A stretch of DNA of 64,000 nucleotides from JANQMY01 sp965228775 (GTDB lineage: Bacteria > Pseudomonadota > Alphaproteobacteria > JANQMY01): positions 3,968,001-4,032,000 of the forward strand of contig OZ245840.1 of the NCBI GenBank assembly GCA_965228775.1, read 5' to 3'. Of the stretch, positions 62,981-64,000 are shown in pieces. Both the position numbers and the translations under genes were made by a program. The first letter of the stretch is position 1. Each line of letters begins with the position of its first letter. The notes under the pieces were generated by a model. That model had not been told where the DNA came from, ran no database searches, and saw only the letters and a program-made list of their open reading frames with translations.

Positions 62981-64000
62981 ATGGAATCCAATACGGTCAA
63001 AACAGACTCTGACGCTCTTGAAGACGGCAATGTAACGAGGTTGCCGGTGGAGAATTCCCGCGAAGAGGGCAAGGAAGATGAAAACCGGCCCGATTATTTG
63101 CGAGACGTGACAGAGCATTCGGAAAAAGATACGTCGGTTTTAGGCTCCGATCTGCGGACGGCGCGCAAGAAGCTGGGCGAGGATGTCCAGACCATTGCAA
63201 CAGCGTTAAACATTCGTGCTGCTCACCTGGAAGCTTTGGAGCGCGGTGATATGTCTGCCTTGCCTGGCCGCGCTTATGCGCTTGGGTTTGTCCGGTCATA
63301 TGCCAGCTATTTGGGGCTGGATGCGGAAGCATCGGTTGCCCGCTTTAAGCTTGAGACAGACCGGCAGGAAGAAGAGGCGGCGGCACTGGCGTTTCCTGAA
63401 GCGAACAATGAAGTTCACATGCCGCAAGGGTCCTTCATGCTGGTGTTGTTCCTGCTTGTGGCGGCGATCTTAGGGGGGCTCCAGCTCTCCAGAATGGTCG
63501 ACAGCATGGCATCGAACGCGCCAGAACCGCCAGACGCAATTGCACCAACGGCGGCGATCACACCGGCACCATCGACCGGTACGCCCGAGGTGATTGCTCA
63601 GCCTATCACCGAAACGCCTGAAGAAGCGCCAGTCGCTGCCGGCGCTGAAGCGAGCGAGGCAGAACCGGTTGCCGCTGAAACTACTTCAGCTTCGGGCACC
63701 AATCCGGAGGAAACAGCCGCAGCTGAACCTGCTCCACCGGCTGCTGCTGCACCCGCACCTCCTGTGGATGACCAGGCCTTCGGCGCCGCACCTTCAGAAT
63801 CTCGCGTCTCCATCCTGGCGAAGGGTGATGCGTGGCTTCGAATCGATAATCCGCAAAGCGGTGCTGTGGTTATCCAGACCACCATGCGCAAAGGTGACCG
63901 GTTCTTCGTTCCGAACGAAGAAGGGTTGGTTATGGCGGCCCGCAATTCCAGGAATCTTGAGATTTTTGTGGATGGCGCGTCCGTTGGACCGGCCGGCGTT
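62981..64000 (+). CDS. RodZ-like protein with Xre HTH and DUF4115 (runs off window)
   Basis: 340 codons open from ATG 62981 to the window edge. An acidic N-terminus is followed by an HTH_25-type domain (LGSDLRTARKKLGEDVQTIA, then RGDMSALPGRAYALGFVRSY) at about residues 57-120, a membrane helix FMLVLFLLVAAILGGLQL near 150-168, a Pro/Ala/Glu-rich linker, and the start of a DUF4115 domain (LAKGDAWLRIDNPQ). RodZ-type proteins anchor MreB and help keep rod shape. It lies 98 bases after ptsP. Confidence 0.85.
   Translation, partial: MESNTVKTDSDALEDGNVTRLPVENSREEGKEDENRPDYLRDVTEHSEKDTSVLGSDLRTARKKLGEDVQTIATALNIRAAHLEALERGDMSALPGRAYALGFVRSYASYLGLDAEASVARFKLETDRQEEEAAALAFPEANNEVHMPQGSFMLVLFLLVAAILGGLQLSRMVDSMASNAPEPPDAIAPTAAITPAPSTGTPEVIAQPITETPEEAPVAAGAEASEAEPVAAETTSASGTNPEETAAAEPAPPAAAAPAPPVDDQAFGAAPSESRVSILAKGDAWLRIDNPQSGAVVIQTTMRKGDRFFVPNEEGLVMAARNSRNLEIFVDGASVGPAGV

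Noticed and set aside
1..64000. CRISPR array, rRNA operon, prophage or complete insertion sequence
   Set aside because: I saw no regularly spaced repeats, no rRNA signatures, and no transposase, integrase or phage structural genes.

Overview
The window reads as alphaproteobacterial chromosome. The right third (about 45.3-64 kb) carries a housekeeping order seen in Hyphomicrobiales/Rhodobiaceae-type genomes: secA, argJ, a MutT-type Nudix hydrolase, an NDUFAF5-like methyltransferase, comF, grxC, a nitrilase-family amidase, a DUF1178 protein, ubiG, lysC, ptsP and a RodZ-like protein. The genus assignment (Parvibaculum-like or another marine Rhodobiaceae relative) is inference from gene order and protein style only.

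The left two thirds (1-45.2 kb) is accessory catabolic DNA that ends at a tRNA-Arg(CCT) gene. It has two blocks with a similar cast. Block A (1-22.6 kb): AraC fragment, spinster-type MFS, NTF2-like protein, Fe-ADH, a PQQ quinohaemoprotein dehydrogenase, an N-acyl-D-amino-acid-deacylase-like amidohydrolase, a two-gene Tat-exported molybdenum hydroxylase, an HSL esterase, nitronate monooxygenase, a MaoC-MaoC-CitE-acyl-CoA dehydrogenase operon, enoyl-CoA hydratase, a TonB receptor, DUF1993, MmgE/PrpD and an IclR regulator. Block B (22.7-44.4 kb): fused CaiB/BaiF CoA-transferase, MFS, metallo-beta-lactamase-fold hydrolase, a second amidohydrolase, alpha/beta hydrolase, cytochrome P450, aldo/keto reductase, two HSL hydrolases, TetR, a second TonB receptor, a GPH-type transporter, aldehyde dehydrogenase, MDR reductase, a second Fe-ADH and a second TetR.

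Taken together these genes look like uptake (TonB receptors plus inner-membrane carriers), ester/lactone/amide opening, P450, PQQ and molybdenum oxidation, alcohol-to-acid oxidation, and CoA-dependent breakdown. The MaoC/CitE/acyl-CoA dehydrogenase/PrpD/CoA-transferase set resembles in composition the itaconate-type C5-dicarboxylate route of pseudomonads; the true substrate is not visible from sequence.

Main non-gene signals: (i) an 18-bp GAATTC-centred palindrome repeated in three block-B regulatory regions (26361, 31527, and a pair at 35585/35616), which defines a likely regulon; (ii) two copies of a small palindromic repeat sharing 23 identical bases in opposite orientation (16269-16325 and 46819-46888); (iii) two small genes with good ribosome sites, 21 codons at 43086 and 37 codons at 48148, the latter behind a tandem pair of palindromes; (iv) a single-base frameshift that splits secA near 50286, probably a sequence error; (v) several clear hairpin terminators.
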